Source: a virus
Virus record (IMG/VR): IMGVR_UViG_3300048117_000403
Span: 1 to 27,613 of that record
Strand: one strand, 5' to 3'
DNA length: 27,613 nt
Shown here piece after piece: positions 16,401 through 23,224 of this stretch; the stretch's first letter is position 1, and every line of letters starts with the position of its first letter. The position numbers were made by a program, and so were the translations under genes. Below the pieces are notes generated by a model. It made no database searches. It was not told the origin of the DNA and saw only the letters and a program-made list of their open reading frames with translations.

Positions 16401-16639
16401 AATGGATATTCGTTATGACATCCTAATTCTTTAGTAGTGTATACGTCTAAGGAATGTAATTCTTTATCATATTTAGTTAATTCTCTATATGGAATAGAAG
16501 CTCTTTGGTTAAATAGATCTCCCCAATAAGAAGGCTTTCTCAAGGAATATTTCCCAGAAACCTTTTTGTATACTTTATATAAATCAACGTTTTCGTTCAT
16601 TGAATTTACAAAGCTTTCGAATGTTTTTTTAGTGCTCAT
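13421..16639 (-). CDS. 1072-aa modular protein, candidate packaged polyprotein with about eight internal protease sites
   Basis: Acidic protein built as a chain of modules separated by recurring seven-residue linkers of the form ES-h-h-x-E|A. The N-terminus has FESFVNSMNE (7-16). Candidate cuts follow E315 (ESKVTE|A), E389 (DENLNE|A), E465 (ESNILE|A), E538 (VISE|G), E674 (ESAVNE|D), E740 (ESLVNE|K), E823 (ESMVIE|A) and E1002 (ESFINE|A). They would release pieces of about 74, 76, 73, 136, 66, 83, 179 and 70 residues after an N-terminal part of about 300. Residues 289-308 are a highly acidic Tyr/Asp spacer. The 316-389 piece holds a duplicated W-x3-YGED motif. I recognise no enzymatic domain. 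The linkers resemble T4 gp21 sites ([LI]xE or xxE before a small residue). The polyprotein reading is an inference; an uncut structural protein is the alternative. Confidence 0.78.
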   Translation of the reverse strand: MSTKKTFESFVNSMNENVDLYKVYKKVSGKYSLRKPSYWGDLFNQRASIPYRELTKYDKELHSLDVYTTKELGCHNEYPLQSNFKVQVPQVFVLYCNTESGELGEYYGMSILVNTEGATYPRYACGMPDFEPELHNFVNGIPESYLNIVTTGAQLLHEQMIVEGQFSWLTSDTNTQIGSERQNMITVFMYDNMGNKWTEKDYEGYGEFGGMDYYDLVATMNGYTEEDVKTMKGSFKELRQLGIDLAFGKIKTKDKKKKTLFPALVEDPRFNWKRHDFTEEAETDPNQSWYQEPEYDDYEDDDDYENGWYESKVTEAKKLTIKDVEKAWDFSYGEDFEYEYGSVYVEIMGKYKGKITKDELAKIWDDKYGEDLQSEHGGFFDKLDENLNEATVVMDAIDPKSKTLKKLLKKYNVKMKVLTMNGPGGNWPEVEMTGSREDLQSVLADPNGWDDPELGEYIEESNILEARSINKISKEFGETVNKMKDIVKIYIAAEDGSDEKAATRQQLIDLTAKKKALTNELDDAVAGKNKDVKLVISEGVMSDIHQMIGNHKSFDTFQKEFFKEYGHKKVMKKTPEFLEWLKALYNDFEYTSGEAVEERYTKKSLLKKLGDADDAMIQTGNGKEYIIYNPDSNNDDNAAMWHDKSVFALDQDGGEHEIAYKDIGLVMVESAVNEDVYADLEDTISNMEFDAYQNLASEFGIDAEDPNEMMDFIQNELDKKGAKLLIKNIEKGVYESLVNEKDDAGDHLDNLADLVGKAKDFFAIGKELKAGKYKYDYSDSMMPMYTIKADGFKFAILNKRYVDGGDREVGEIAIGLMESMVIEAKGFKNDEDFEEFLKEIDAMPERAVRKIMGKEYIDTPGFYQDEKDNYDDVIDFMISNMGANIYHQLEQWWELNVMKPGLRESKIQIKRRYTDNHPAQTSGRTAKVRNAMIEALADGVLTEEEFNNILKEKSIDNKRWMRRNSKYFTVSENGIGLSKFGKRILTGIKPVVSLTLESFINEANYIKFKGKKVDISSLEMEDVDMKDYPDFTDAFFSYGEYSNGKEMTDEELSDFTDDNPDLANELAHDSLH
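15491..15670 (-). repeat. Tandem protein repeat with W-x3-YGED motif
   Basis: Within the 1072-aa protein, residues 324-347 and 360-383 align: AWDFSYGEDFEYEYGSVYVEI against IWDDKYGEDLQSEHGGFFDKL. Shared positions are Trp, Asp, Tyr-Gly-Glu-Asp, a later Glu and Gly, at a 36-residue spacing. The pair fills most of the predicted 74-residue piece bounded by two candidate protease sites, so this piece looks like a two-repeat mini-domain. Confidence 0.75.
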
Positions 16640-16659
16640 TTTTATTTGTATTTGTTTAT

Positions 16660-17739
16660 TTAAACTCGGTTAGGCTTTATTTTATATTTAAATTTACCTT
16701 GTGTAATAGAATATATTTGTAATTTGCTAGTTTTTCCAGGTAATTTCTTGTAATAGTGAAAAGCTACTATTTCATGATCTTTAGACTCTATAAAAAGGAA
16801 TGGAGTAGGTATATCTCCTACTGCTGAAATTACATCGTCTTGTATTTCAGTAAATGTTCTAACGGAAGGCTCAGTCTCTATTATACTTTTAATTTTTTCT
16901 GCAGTTTTAGAGTCACTTAGCTTTCCTAATTCTACGTCATTAAATTTAATTACTAATGCGCCGTTATCTTTATCTCCAGGACCTATTTTAAAATCTCTTT
17001 CACTAGAAGAAAGGGCCTGAATATCTGTCTTAGTTAAATTTTGAATATGCTTAAATCTTTTTCCACCTACAGTTCCCCATTCATTTATCCAACCTCCACC
17101 GGCAGCCATATCTTTACCATCTCCGTCCGGGTTGATTTCTTCAATATTATATTTTACTGCGTCATATAATGCCGTTAACTTCGGTACATAAGTACTATTA
17201 ATTCCCTGGTGTTTTGCACCTGTTCTCCAATTTTGTAACATGCCCTTTGACATTTGAGCTTCTTTTAACTCACATTTACCAAGGGGTGGTTTAATTGGTG
17301 ACCACCTTTCATTATATAATTCTAAGTCAGTATCGGCCGCACCTCCACCTATTTTTATATTTTCTACAATATACGCTAGCATTATTTCTCCAGCACCAAT
17401 TCCATTATCGTCTCTTCCAATATTAAACAATTCGTTTGCTTCGCTTTTATTTAACATTAAATATTGAAAAACTACTCCGAATGTATCGTCATCCATTTTA
17501 GAAAGCCATAACCTACCATCAGGTTGTTGTTTAACATCCTGTGTTGAAGTAAACTTAACACCTTGCCATGGACACTTATTCTTTTTAAATGTTCTATTAA
17601 TTGAATTAAATAAATTCTGTTGGGCAGCCTTACTGCCGGTTGATGCAACTCCAATATAGGATTCTATAATTAATGCTTCATTTTCAGCATTGGTTTTTGC
17701 AGCACTATGTAGTGCTCTTTCAAAATCGTACCTATCCAT
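16660..17739 (-). CDS. Probable PD-(D/E)XK nuclease
   Basis: 359-aa protein with a catalytic pattern typical of PD-(D/E)XK nucleases: a helix with GIGAGEIMLAYI (113-124, E118), then TDLEL (137-141, D138) and after about 18 residues CELKEA (156-161, E157 and K159). The order E...D...ExK with glycine-rich approaches is the hallmark of this fold. Downstream regions are Gly-rich and basic without a recognised DNA-binding domain. A segment EALIIE|SYIG (21-30) could be a protease site but is less convincing than those of its neighbours. It overlaps the ligase/NMNAT gene by 8 nt. Plausible roles are attack on host DNA on entry, DNA processing or exclusion of rival phages; the target is unknown. Confidence 0.7.
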   Translation of the reverse strand: MDRYDFERALHSAAKTNAENEALIIESYIGVASTGSKAAQQNLFNSINRTFKKNKCPWQGVKFTSTQDVKQQPDGRLWLSKMDDDTFGVVFQYLMLNKSEANELFNIGRDDNGIGAGEIMLAYIVENIKIGGGAADTDLELYNERWSPIKPPLGKCELKEAQMSKGMLQNWRTGAKHQGINSTYVPKLTALYDAVKYNIEEINPDGDGKDMAAGGGWINEWGTVGGKRFKHIQNLTKTDIQALSSSERDFKIGPGDKDNGALVIKFNDVELGKLSDSKTAEKIKSIIETEPSVRTFTEIQDDVISAVGDIPTPFLFIESKDHEIVAFHYYKKLPGKTSKLQIYSITQGKFKYKIKPNRV

Positions 17740-19603
17740 TGTTTTCTAAAAATTGTTTAAATGTTAATAATGATTCAGTGACTTCATTTGATTCTGAAGC
17801 ACCTACTGAATCTTCTAATTTTTTCTTAAGTTCACCATACATTTTATGTAAGGCCTTTGGTGTTGTAGACTTAAATAGTTTTTCATCTCCGTCTAACATT
17901 GCATTTCTAACCTGAGTCGCTGAAATATTATTGTCTGTTCTTGGAATTTCAAATAATCCAAAATCACTCCTAACTCCAAGATCTTCTCTATAAGAATCTT
18001 TATTTACTTGGAATCCGTAAGTTTTCATTCTATCGCTTCCTGTTCCCCATAATACGGGTTCATAAGTTGGTCTCATTGCATTGAACATTGTATCAATACC
18101 TCCGGTTGGAATTACAAAGATTTCTTTTAAGAATGGATATTGTTTTTGAACCGCCTTAAACATATCTAATTGTGTCTTCTCATCATAAGGTCTTTTAAAT
18201 GCATCTTCCTTTTTCTTATTCTTTGCTTTTACTAATAAAACAACCACAGGATATCCATTTTCTTTGTGTATAGTTTCTAATACTTTAGCATGTCCAAGTG
18301 TAAATGGTTGGAATCTACCAACAAACATATTTACTAATTCTCCTCCTTGTTCAGGATGATCTACTTTAAGTGCTTCATTTAAATTAACACTTGTCTTTAC
18401 TTTATTATGTAATATGAAATTATTAAAGTCGTATATGGAATTTTCATCGGTATTCTCTACAAATACTTTCTTATCTATAGTTTCTACTATTTGATTTAAA
18501 TGCTCTAACATTTCTGCATTTATGATATCGCTTTCCTTGCTTCTCTTTTTTCTAAAAGAACCTAAAGTTATTTTAAATAATTCTGCAAGTATTTCGTTTT
18601 CAACATAAGAAAGAGTGGTCTCGTTCTTAATGTATTTAGTATTTAGTTTAAAGGAATCTGAATCTGCAAAATCAGCTGATTCAAAGTTAACACCAATAAA
18701 CTTAGCAGAGTGTTCTTTAACATACGTATTAAACATCACTGACATTAATTCAATATATCTCCAGTCTGCTGTTTCTTCATTTAGTTGAATGTCTTTCATT
18801 TCAAATGTAGAAATAAATTCAATAAGACCAGCAATAGTAATTTGATACATGTGGCTTGATCTCTTATTTTCACTAACAGTTCTTGTAAAATCTTCTAATT
18901 TAAAAGATCTAGATTTTTTCTCATCAATAAAAGAAACTATTAATCCGTCAATTTCTACTTCAAAGTCTTCATTTAACGTAGGAGAAATTGCATTTGGATT
19001 AAATGTCTTAATCATCTTTTGGGTAAAAGGTAATCTTGCATCTGTATTTGGATCATAATCAAATGCTTCAGAAAACTCCTTATCTGACATAGATAGAACA
19101 GTTATTAATTCTTCTTTTTGCATTTGAGATAACATACCATCAAATACAATGCTAGGTCCTTGAACCTCTAATATCTTTGACCATTTATTTAATATAACTG
19201 GATCGCTAATTGTTTTTTTAATCTTACCTGATTCATTCATAGTTTGAATGTGAGTAAGTATTAAATTGTTTTTAGGCAGTTTAGTATATTTATATTCTGA
19301 CACGTTTAATTCAGGTAAATATTCAAAACCAAATTTCCAATCATGTGGCATTTGTTCCTTTATACTAGGATCTAGACTTTGGATGTGCTTGACACCTGTT
19401 TCATATAAACCTACTATTGTTCTGTCTATCATGTTCATTCTAGAATCTCCAGATTTGTAATATTCAAATTTAGTCTGGTTTCTTCTAACGTGAAATGAAG
19501 CTCCTTGTATTTTTTCAGTTACTAGAACCCTGCTATTCAACATATCTTGAAATGCATTGATATTAGTTTCCTGAAATACTTGTCTTAGTTTTTTAAGTGC
19601 CAT
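17732..19603 (-). CDS. Fusion: ligase-superfamily nucleotidyltransferase plus NMN-adenylyltransferase-like domain
   Basis: 623-aa two-domain protein. The N-terminal domain (about 1-250) has the motifs of the RNA/DNA-ligase superfamily: motif I TEKIQG with candidate nucleotidyl lysine K31, motif III KFGFEYL (90-96), motif IV EIDGLIV (217-223) and motif V SFKLED (K235). A helical region follows. From about 425 a nucleotidyltransferase of the NadM type begins: FVGRFQPFTLGH (427-438, an HxGH loop with Thr in place of the first His), closing with ISATQVRNAM (560-569). Between the domains, SVNLNE410|A resembles the prohead-protease sites of neighbouring proteins, so the halves might separate in the particle. 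The C-terminus ends LTFKQFLENNG. Likely activities are RNA end joining and NAD synthesis from NMN and ATP. The substrates are not proven and motif IV is atypical (Asp for Glu). Confidence 0.83.
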   Translation of the reverse strand: MALKKLRQVFQETNINAFQDMLNSRVLVTEKIQGASFHVRRNQTKFEYYKSGDSRMNMIDRTIVGLYETGVKHIQSLDPSIKEQMPHDWKFGFEYLPELNVSEYKYTKLPKNNLILTHIQTMNESGKIKKTISDPVILNKWSKILEVQGPSIVFDGMLSQMQKEELITVLSMSDKEFSEAFDYDPNTDARLPFTQKMIKTFNPNAISPTLNEDFEVEIDGLIVSFIDEKKSRSFKLEDFTRTVSENKRSSHMYQITIAGLIEFISTFEMKDIQLNEETADWRYIELMSVMFNTYVKEHSAKFIGVNFESADFADSDSFKLNTKYIKNETTLSYVENEILAELFKITLGSFRKKRSKESDIINAEMLEHLNQIVETIDKKVFVENTDENSIYDFNNFILHNKVKTSVNLNEALKVDHPEQGGELVNMFVGRFQPFTLGHAKVLETIHKENGYPVVVLLVKAKNKKKEDAFKRPYDEKTQLDMFKAVQKQYPFLKEIFVIPTGGIDTMFNAMRPTYEPVLWGTGSDRMKTYGFQVNKDSYREDLGVRSDFGLFEIPRTDNNISATQVRNAMLDGDEKLFKSTTPKALHKMYGELKKKLEDSVGASESNEVTESLLTFKQFLENNG

Positions 19604-19613
19604 ATTATATTAT

Positions 19614-20984
19614 TTATCTTCCGTACTTTATGATTCCCATCAGCTGATTGATAGCAGCAAAAGTACCTGTTAGTTTCATAGTCTTTCCTTTATATACAAA
19701 AACTATTCCTTCAGTTGGTATGATAGATTCTACTCCTCCAATTCTATCTAATCTCTCTAGTTCTTTCATTACCTTTTCGATCTGAGTAACGCTTCCATCT
19801 TTTTTGATCTTTTCAGATTCTGATCTAATTTGATTATGTAGTCTTTGCATCTCTTTGTCTGGATTTGCAGCTACAAAATTAGAAGCATTCATAAGAATTA
19901 TAGACCCTAGTTCTAAAAATAAATCTTCAAACGGTCTAATGTTTTCTTTATATTTCTTTTTAACATCTTCTTTGTCAAATTTCTTAACAGAAGCAGCTTC
20001 ATCTTTTCCTATCTCCTTTGCAAGTGATCTCATATTTAAAGACTTTTTATCTCCATAAGCCCATCTTAATAATAAACCTTCCTTATAGTCTTGTTGTAAA
20101 TCGGGGAAATTTGCATCTATTGTTTCTCTCCACCACATTTCATGATATCTAGAAACTTCGTCACCGTCTGTTAAGTTATAACGATCTCTTAATTTTTCAA
20201 TCTGCTTTATAAATTTAGCTTGATTTTTATCAAAATTAATATCTTTACCTAGTTTTAAAATCTGAGGAGGAATTATTGTAAATGTCTTTTGAACATCGGC
20301 ATCTACTTCCTTTAAAGCTTTGACTAATTCTCCTGCTATTTTTCTAGATCCTGTAATATTACCATTCCCATCAGTTTCTTGAATATCGTGAAATTGAAGA
20401 ACATCTCTTTCGTAATAGATTACATTTGGGTTTTTAGAATAGATTAATTCTATATTTATAAAATCTTTACCGTCATTAAATATGGACTGATCTTTAATTT
20501 TTGGAAGAGCTTCATTTAGATCTTTAGCTGCAAACACGTATGTTTCTCGCACTAAAGGTACCTCATGCTTTTCAAACATTTCTATAATACCGTCTAAATC
20601 AACGGGACTAATTAATTGACCTTTATTTCTAGAAAACATCGTAACTCCGTTTTTTACGGTTGCTAATAGATTTTGACCGTCTGTTTTTTCAGTGGCTACC
20701 TCTTCAAAGTTTAATTCTCCTTGAAGACCAGACGTTACGATCTTTTTAAAATCTGCGAATGTTAAATCTTTTTCATCGAAAGGATGAGACATGTGACCAG
20801 CTGCACCGCCTTCTAAGATTAATTCTTCTTTAAGTGTATTGTATTTTTCAACGATATATTCATCAAATGATAAAACTTTACTCTTATTTTCACTCATATA
20901 ATGTGCAACATATTCCTCTCTGGTCATGCCATGTGCATCTGCGTGATGTTGAATAAAATCTACGAAGTTGTTATTTAGTTCCAT
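19614..20984 (-). CDS. Second ligase-superfamily nucleotidyltransferase (RNA-ligase-like)
   Basis: 456-aa protein with a second set of ligase motifs: motif I TEKTDG with candidate nucleotidyl lysine K100, a following MFSRNKG segment (116-122), motif III FINIEL (175-180), motif IV TEGIVFVY (424-431) and motif V TMKLTG (K437). A long helical insertion rich in Lys and Glu lies between III and IV. The N-terminal 58 residues look like a leader: SFDEYIVE (39-46) and then EELILE58|GGAAGHMSHPFDE, so the mature enzyme may start at G59. It ends 10 nt before the ligase/NMNAT fusion gene, and the two probably act together. A similar GHMxHPFD protein is, as I recall, present in marine T4-like phages. Whether it joins RNA or DNA, or caps it, cannot be read from sequence. 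Confidence 0.8.
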   Translation of the reverse strand: MELNNNFVDFIQHHADAHGMTREEYVAHYMSENKSKVLSFDEYIVEKYNTLKEELILEGGAAGHMSHPFDEKDLTFADFKKIVTSGLQGELNFEEVATEKTDGQNLLATVKNGVTMFSRNKGQLISPVDLDGIIEMFEKHEVPLVRETYVFAAKDLNEALPKIKDQSIFNDGKDFINIELIYSKNPNVIYYERDVLQFHDIQETDGNGNITGSRKIAGELVKALKEVDADVQKTFTIIPPQILKLGKDINFDKNQAKFIKQIEKLRDRYNLTDGDEVSRYHEMWWRETIDANFPDLQQDYKEGLLLRWAYGDKKSLNMRSLAKEIGKDEAASVKKFDKEDVKKKYKENIRPFEDLFLELGSIILMNASNFVAANPDKEMQRLHNQIRSESEKIKKDGSVTQIEKVMKELERLDRIGGVESIIPTEGIVFVYKGKTMKLTGTFAAINQLMGIIKYGR

Positions 20985-21011
20985 GTATATAGCTAATATA
21001 ATTAAAAAACT

Positions 21012-21033
21012 TGACCCGGAAAAATCCAGGTCA
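21012..21033 (-). terminator. Probable rho-independent terminator after the 708-aa gene
   Basis: TGACCCGGA (21012-21020) faces TCCAGGTCA (21025-21033) across an AAAA loop. On the minus strand the single mismatch becomes a U-G wobble, giving a nine-pair stem followed by AGTTTTTT. It sits 19-40 nt past the stop of the 708-aa gene and 28 nt before the start of the second ligase-like gene, so it splits the packaged-protein block into two transcripts. Confidence 0.85.
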
Positions 21034-21051
21034 GTTTATTTTTATTTTTTA

Positions 21052-23178
21052 TTATAAATATCTATCGATAAATTCTTCTTTGCTACCAACAAATGATCTA
21101 GTCTTTGGGCCAAAAAGAACAATTTCAGCACCTTCTGATTTAAGCCAATCTGCGACTTTTTGAGCTTTTTTCTTATCAGCTGATAACCATACTGTGTCAA
21201 ATTCAGAACCGTGAGACCTTTGCATTACAATACCTCCTTTTTCATTTGTAAATTTAAACTTATCTCCAAGAGCAACACTTACTTTAATATTTTTATCAAA
21301 ATTCTTTTTATGATTCTTAAAAGAATATGCTAAAGCACCTGAGTAACTTTTAGTGTCAGTTGTAAATTCATCTAAAGATGTAGTAGTACCTTCATAAATA
21401 TTTGATTCAAATGCTGGAACTAATCCAGTTTCTCCGTAGATATCTGCCATCATCCATTTTTTAGAACCTTCATCCCATAAATAAACGAATTCTGCACCAC
21501 CTTCGTAATTTGCATCTTTAATATATTTGTTAATATTCTTAACATTACCTTTCATCAGATTAACATCTCCGCCATAGAAATTAATTTTCTTAACGTCTTT
21601 ATCTAAACCTGAATTATCTCCATTTTTAAGAACAAAATCTACATTTTTACCACTTTTAAAGGTTGATTTAATAATAGGCAACATGTTTTCAGGATATGAA
21701 TCATAGTGAGTATATACTGAAGTAATATTTCCTTTCTTGTCTATTTTACCAAATTGGCCTCTAGTTCCTTCATTAATTACATAATTGATTACTTCGTTAA
21801 ATTTAGATTCTTTTAAAGAAATTTCTTCTTCAGTTAATTGAAACTTAACTGATTCTTCTACTGCGTTAAATCCTGCTAATAATTTTTCAGCAAGTTTAGA
21901 TTCACCAATAGATTCTAAATATAGAGCAGTGCCTTCAGCAACTCCAATACCTGACCATCCGGCAGCATTTGAAATTCTAGAATAATACTCATCTAATATC
22001 TGTGATATTTTCTTTGCTCCTACTATAATAGCTTGTTTACCAAGAGTTAAAGGATTAACAGTAACACTTCCTAATCTTCCTTTGATAATTTTTTCAGTAG
22101 CTGTTCTTTCTCTATGGAAATTAGCATCAGTTAATGCTTCAGCATAAATATATTTAATAGCTCCTAAGTGAGAAATTTTATCAGCTGTTAAGCTTCCTAG
22201 TTCTGCAAATATTTTATTGTATTGAGTTAATACTTTCTTTGCATCTCTTTTATATTTAATATCTAAGGCCTCATTCATTAATGATTCTCCTAATCCCCAG
22301 TAATTTGCGTAATCGTATTCAACTGGGAATATACCTAAATCACCTTCATCACCTTCTTCACTTTTAACAATTTTAGCAAGATAGTAATCTCCCTTTGCAG
22401 TATCTTCATATCCGTATGAATCTGCATCTGATCCCATTTCTTTTTTAAATTGTTTTGATATCTTTCTCCAATTATCGATAGCGATTATTTCAACTTCACT
22501 TCCAATTGAATTTTCAGTAGTATCTCCTACTTTAAATTTAGCTTTTTCAGTAACTAAAGATTCTGAAAATTCTTCAATATGTTCCATATCGATTTCATCT
22601 TCTCCCTTTAATTCTTTTTGTACTTCTTTAGACTTTACTAATTTTGAAAGATCTTTCATAGTGATTTCTCCATCAATGAAGTCAGCTAGTATATAGTATT
22701 GATTAGCAGAAAGTCCTTCACTGTCTCTAAAATCACCAATTTCTTCAATTGCTGCTTTAGTAACGGTCTTAGCTTCAGTAATCACTGATTCGCTTAATGA
22801 ATTTCTTAGACCACAGTGTACGCATTCTACCGTTCCGTCCTTGTCAATTTGCTTATATAAATGTCCTTTTTTATTAGTACATTTTGGTTCGTCTGATTCA
22901 GTAACTTCTTCTGATGCAGTAACATCTTCTACCTCTACTTCTATTTCAGCTATTTCTTCTTCTGAAACATCTCCAAATATTTTTGAGATAATTGATTCTT
23001 TCTGATCTTCTTCTAAACCTTCGAAAGAAGTTAATCCTAATTCATCTAGAATAGCAGCTATTTTACCAACTGATTCTTGTCTTTTTAAATTGTTTTCTTC
23101 TCTAAGTTTACTAACAGATTCCTGTTTTCTAATCTCTGTAAACGATTTAAATGAAGAAATTTTATTAACTTTTGCCAT
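21052..23178 (-). CDS. 708-aa modular protein, second candidate packaged polyprotein
   Basis: Same architecture as the 1072-aa protein: unrelated modules joined by ES-h-h-x-E|A/G/K linkers. The N-terminus SSFKSFTE (8-15) resembles a capsid-targeting sequence. Candidate cuts follow E135 (ESVITE|A), E211 (ESLVTE|K), E303 (ESLMNE|A), E470 (NYVINE|G) and E596 (ESNIYE|G), giving pieces of about 76, 92, 167, 126 and 112 residues. Residues 16-99 are coiled-coil-like and acidic. A zinc-ribbon-like group C100-x5-H106-x12-C119-x2-C122 lies just before the first cut. The 471-596 module has SVYTHYDSYPENML, reminiscent of small phage domains with an IYxHxDGYP segment. No catalytic motif is recognised. It follows UvsW by 32 nt and ends at a terminator, so it may be a separate transcript started by the motif at 23207-23224. 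Confidence 0.78.
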   Translation of the reverse strand: MAKVNKISSFKSFTEIRKQESVSKLREENNLKRQESVGKIAAILDELGLTSFEGLEEDQKESIISKIFGDVSEEEIAEIEVEVEDVTASEEVTESDEPKCTNKKGHLYKQIDKDGTVECVHCGLRNSLSESVITEAKTVTKAAIEEIGDFRDSEGLSANQYYILADFIDGEITMKDLSKLVKSKEVQKELKGEDEIDMEHIEEFSESLVTEKAKFKVGDTTENSIGSEVEIIAIDNWRKISKQFKKEMGSDADSYGYEDTAKGDYYLAKIVKSEEGDEGDLGIFPVEYDYANYWGLGESLMNEALDIKYKRDAKKVLTQYNKIFAELGSLTADKISHLGAIKYIYAEALTDANFHRERTATEKIIKGRLGSVTVNPLTLGKQAIIVGAKKISQILDEYYSRISNAAGWSGIGVAEGTALYLESIGESKLAEKLLAGFNAVEESVKFQLTEEEISLKESKFNEVINYVINEGTRGQFGKIDKKGNITSVYTHYDSYPENMLPIIKSTFKSGKNVDFVLKNGDNSGLDKDVKKINFYGGDVNLMKGNVKNINKYIKDANYEGGAEFVYLWDEGSKKWMMADIYGETGLVPAFESNIYEGTTTSLDEFTTDTKSYSGALAYSFKNHKKNFDKNIKVSVALGDKFKFTNEKGGIVMQRSHGSEFDTVWLSADKKKAQKVADWLKSEGAEIVLFGPKTRSFVGSKEEFIDRYL

Positions 23179-23206
23179 TTTTAATGTTTATTTAATTTAG
23201 TTTCGT

Positions 23207-23224
23207 TATTCTATATATCTCCGT
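23207..23224 (-). promoter_or_regulatory. Candidate promoter motif (ACGGAGATATATAGAATA)
   Basis: On the minus strand this reads ACGGAGATATATAGAATA and ends about 30 nt before the start of the 708-aa gene, overlapping the last codons of uvsW. Nearly the same word is upstream of gp32 and of the 88-aa gene. Recurrence at gene boundaries suggests a phage-specific promoter, here driving the modular-protein genes independently of uvsW. Because it is partly coding, coincidence cannot be excluded. Confidence 0.4.

Noticed and set aside
9681-23178. DNA-level repeats or recombination sites at the ES-h-h-x-E linkers
   Set aside because: The protein motif recurs, but I did not see matching long DNA repeats at the linkers; codons differ, so this is read as protein-level conservation.
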